From assembly GCA_003694225.1 (NCBI GenBank), contig RFKT01000200.1, positions 1-7,323 on the forward strand: 7,323 nucleotides of DNA. Reading direction: 5' to 3'. Positions 6,673 through 7,323 of the stretch are shown here, in pieces. This DNA is from Candidatus Dadabacteria bacterium. Lineage in GTDB: Bacteria > Bdellovibrionota_C > UBA2361 > J135. The notes beneath the pieces are model-generated. The model worked only from the letters and a program-made list of their open reading frames with translations. It was not told where the DNA came from and searched no databases. The position numbers were made by a program, and so were the translations under genes. Numbering within the stretch: the first letter of the stretch is position 1; each line of letters starts with the position of its first letter.

Positions 6673-7323
6673 ATGGCAGAGAGAGAAGATGCGCACAGCC
6701 ATATACTGATTAAGCTATCCGTATGGATCTTTCTCCTCCTTATACTTGCTGTAATCGCTCTTAGCTATATATTCGGTGTAGTGGTTGAGCCGGGATATAT
6801 CGGTGTTAGGCAGATAACCGTAGCGCTTCCTTTGGGACCGAAGCAGGGATTTTCAGACGTTGGGTTAACTTCAGGCTACCACTGGAATATCCCTTTTTAC
6901 TCAAGGATTCTCTTTATACCCAAAACACTCCAGATTATACACATTCACAGAGACACATCCCTATACCCGGAGTCTGAGGGAGCCCTTGAGGTGCAAACAA
7001 CAGATGGCTCAAGTGTATTAGTGGATATATCGGTGGTTTTTCGGTATCTGGAAGCTCCCGGCACCACTACTGTCGGAGAGAAGATCTACTCTCACGGAGG
7101 ACCGGCTGATTTACTTAAGGGACTCGGCTCAAGCCAAAAGATGTGGAGAAACACAGTTCGCAAGGTTTCTATTGATGAGCTAAGAAGGGCATTGGGGAGG
7201 CTTTCAACCTCTGAATTTTACATTCCACAGAAAAGGCAGGATGAAATTAAAGAAGCAAAGGCAAACATAAACTCAAAGCTCCTTAAGTTTGGCATTAAAG
7301 TGGAGTCTGTACTGCTAAGGAGG
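6673..7323 (+). CDS. SPFH/band-7 (prohibitin-like) membrane protein, 3' end outside window
   Basis: The reading frame is open to the last base (217 codons visible). A short N-terminal tail precedes one membrane helix (about 12-37), followed by the SPFH core: VVEPGYIGVRQ (37-47), GYHWNIPFYSRILFIPK (68-84) and LEVQTTDGSSVLVDISVVFR (105-124), matching the family pattern of a beta-rich domain directly after the membrane. A charged region (about 187-203, rich in E, K and A) begins the alpha-helical part. Family members form large membrane-associated rings, often around proteases or in membrane microdomains. The ATG at 6673 has GGA five bases upstream. An in-frame ATG at 6667 and a GTG at 6562 are alternatives, and the frame is open from 6535. 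The probable partner is the upstream LytM gene, 168 bases away in the same direction. Confidence 0.88.
   Translation, partial: MAEREDAHSHILIKLSVWIFLLLILAVIALSYIFGVVVEPGYIGVRQITVALPLGPKQGFSDVGLTSGYHWNIPFYSRILFIPKTLQIIHIHRDTSLYPESEGALEVQTTDGSSVLVDISVVFRYLEAPGTTTVGEKIYSHGGPADLLKGLGSSQKMWRNTVRKVSIDELRRALGRLSTSEFYIPQKRQDEIKEAKANINSKLLKFGIKVESVLLRR

Noticed and set aside
6525..6713. 62-codon plus-strand ORF between the LytM and SPFH genes
   Set aside because: GTG start without a ribosome site; it overlaps the well-supported SPFH start in another frame, and its sequence has no recognisable character.

Overview
The window reads as chromosomal DNA of an A+T-rich, probably Gram-negative (diderm) bacterium. 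Three products look exported or extracytoplasmic (a beta-propeller surface or periplasmic protein, an arylsulfotransferase-like beta-propeller and a membrane-anchored LytM peptidase), and two more are membrane proteins (a GT-C type glycosyltransferase and an SPFH/band-7 protein). All genes read through with standard bacterial codons. I cannot fix the phylum from this sequence. No tRNA, CRISPR array, transposase or phage gene is visible.

Layout. Positions 1-157 hold no convincing gene, but they contain a short stretch resembling the 3' end of 16S rRNA. Next comes a secreted protein of about 577 residues (164-1897, +): PD40/TolB-like propeller repeats, an Asn/Gly/Ser linker, a fibronectin-III-like domain and an extreme poly-lysine tail. 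It is closed by a clear intrinsic terminator (1930-1958). Only 19 bases later starts a polytopic ArnT/PMT_2-like glycosyltransferase (1978-3540, +). Convergent to it is an arylsulfotransferase-like propeller protein (3582-4898, -), preceded on the same strand by a small unrecognised 71-residue protein (4943-5158, -).

A 281-base divergent intergenic region (5159-5439) follows. It contains a 13/14 inverted repeat with about 100 bases between its arms, and a candidate promoter. On the other side are a LytM/M23 peptidase with all active-site residues (5440-6504, +) and, after a 168-base gap rich in small stem-loops, the 5' part of an SPFH/band-7 membrane protein that runs off the window (6673-7323, +).

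How the genes may work together. The LytM and SPFH genes are a plausible envelope-maintenance unit. The propeller, glycosyltransferase and arylsulfotransferase-like genes are all of the cell-surface type, but nothing in the sequence ties them to one pathway. I see no clear new multi-gene system. The most unusual items are the poly-lysine tail built from in-frame tandem purine repeats, the small gene ahead of the sulfotransferase-like gene, and the two structured non-coding gaps.
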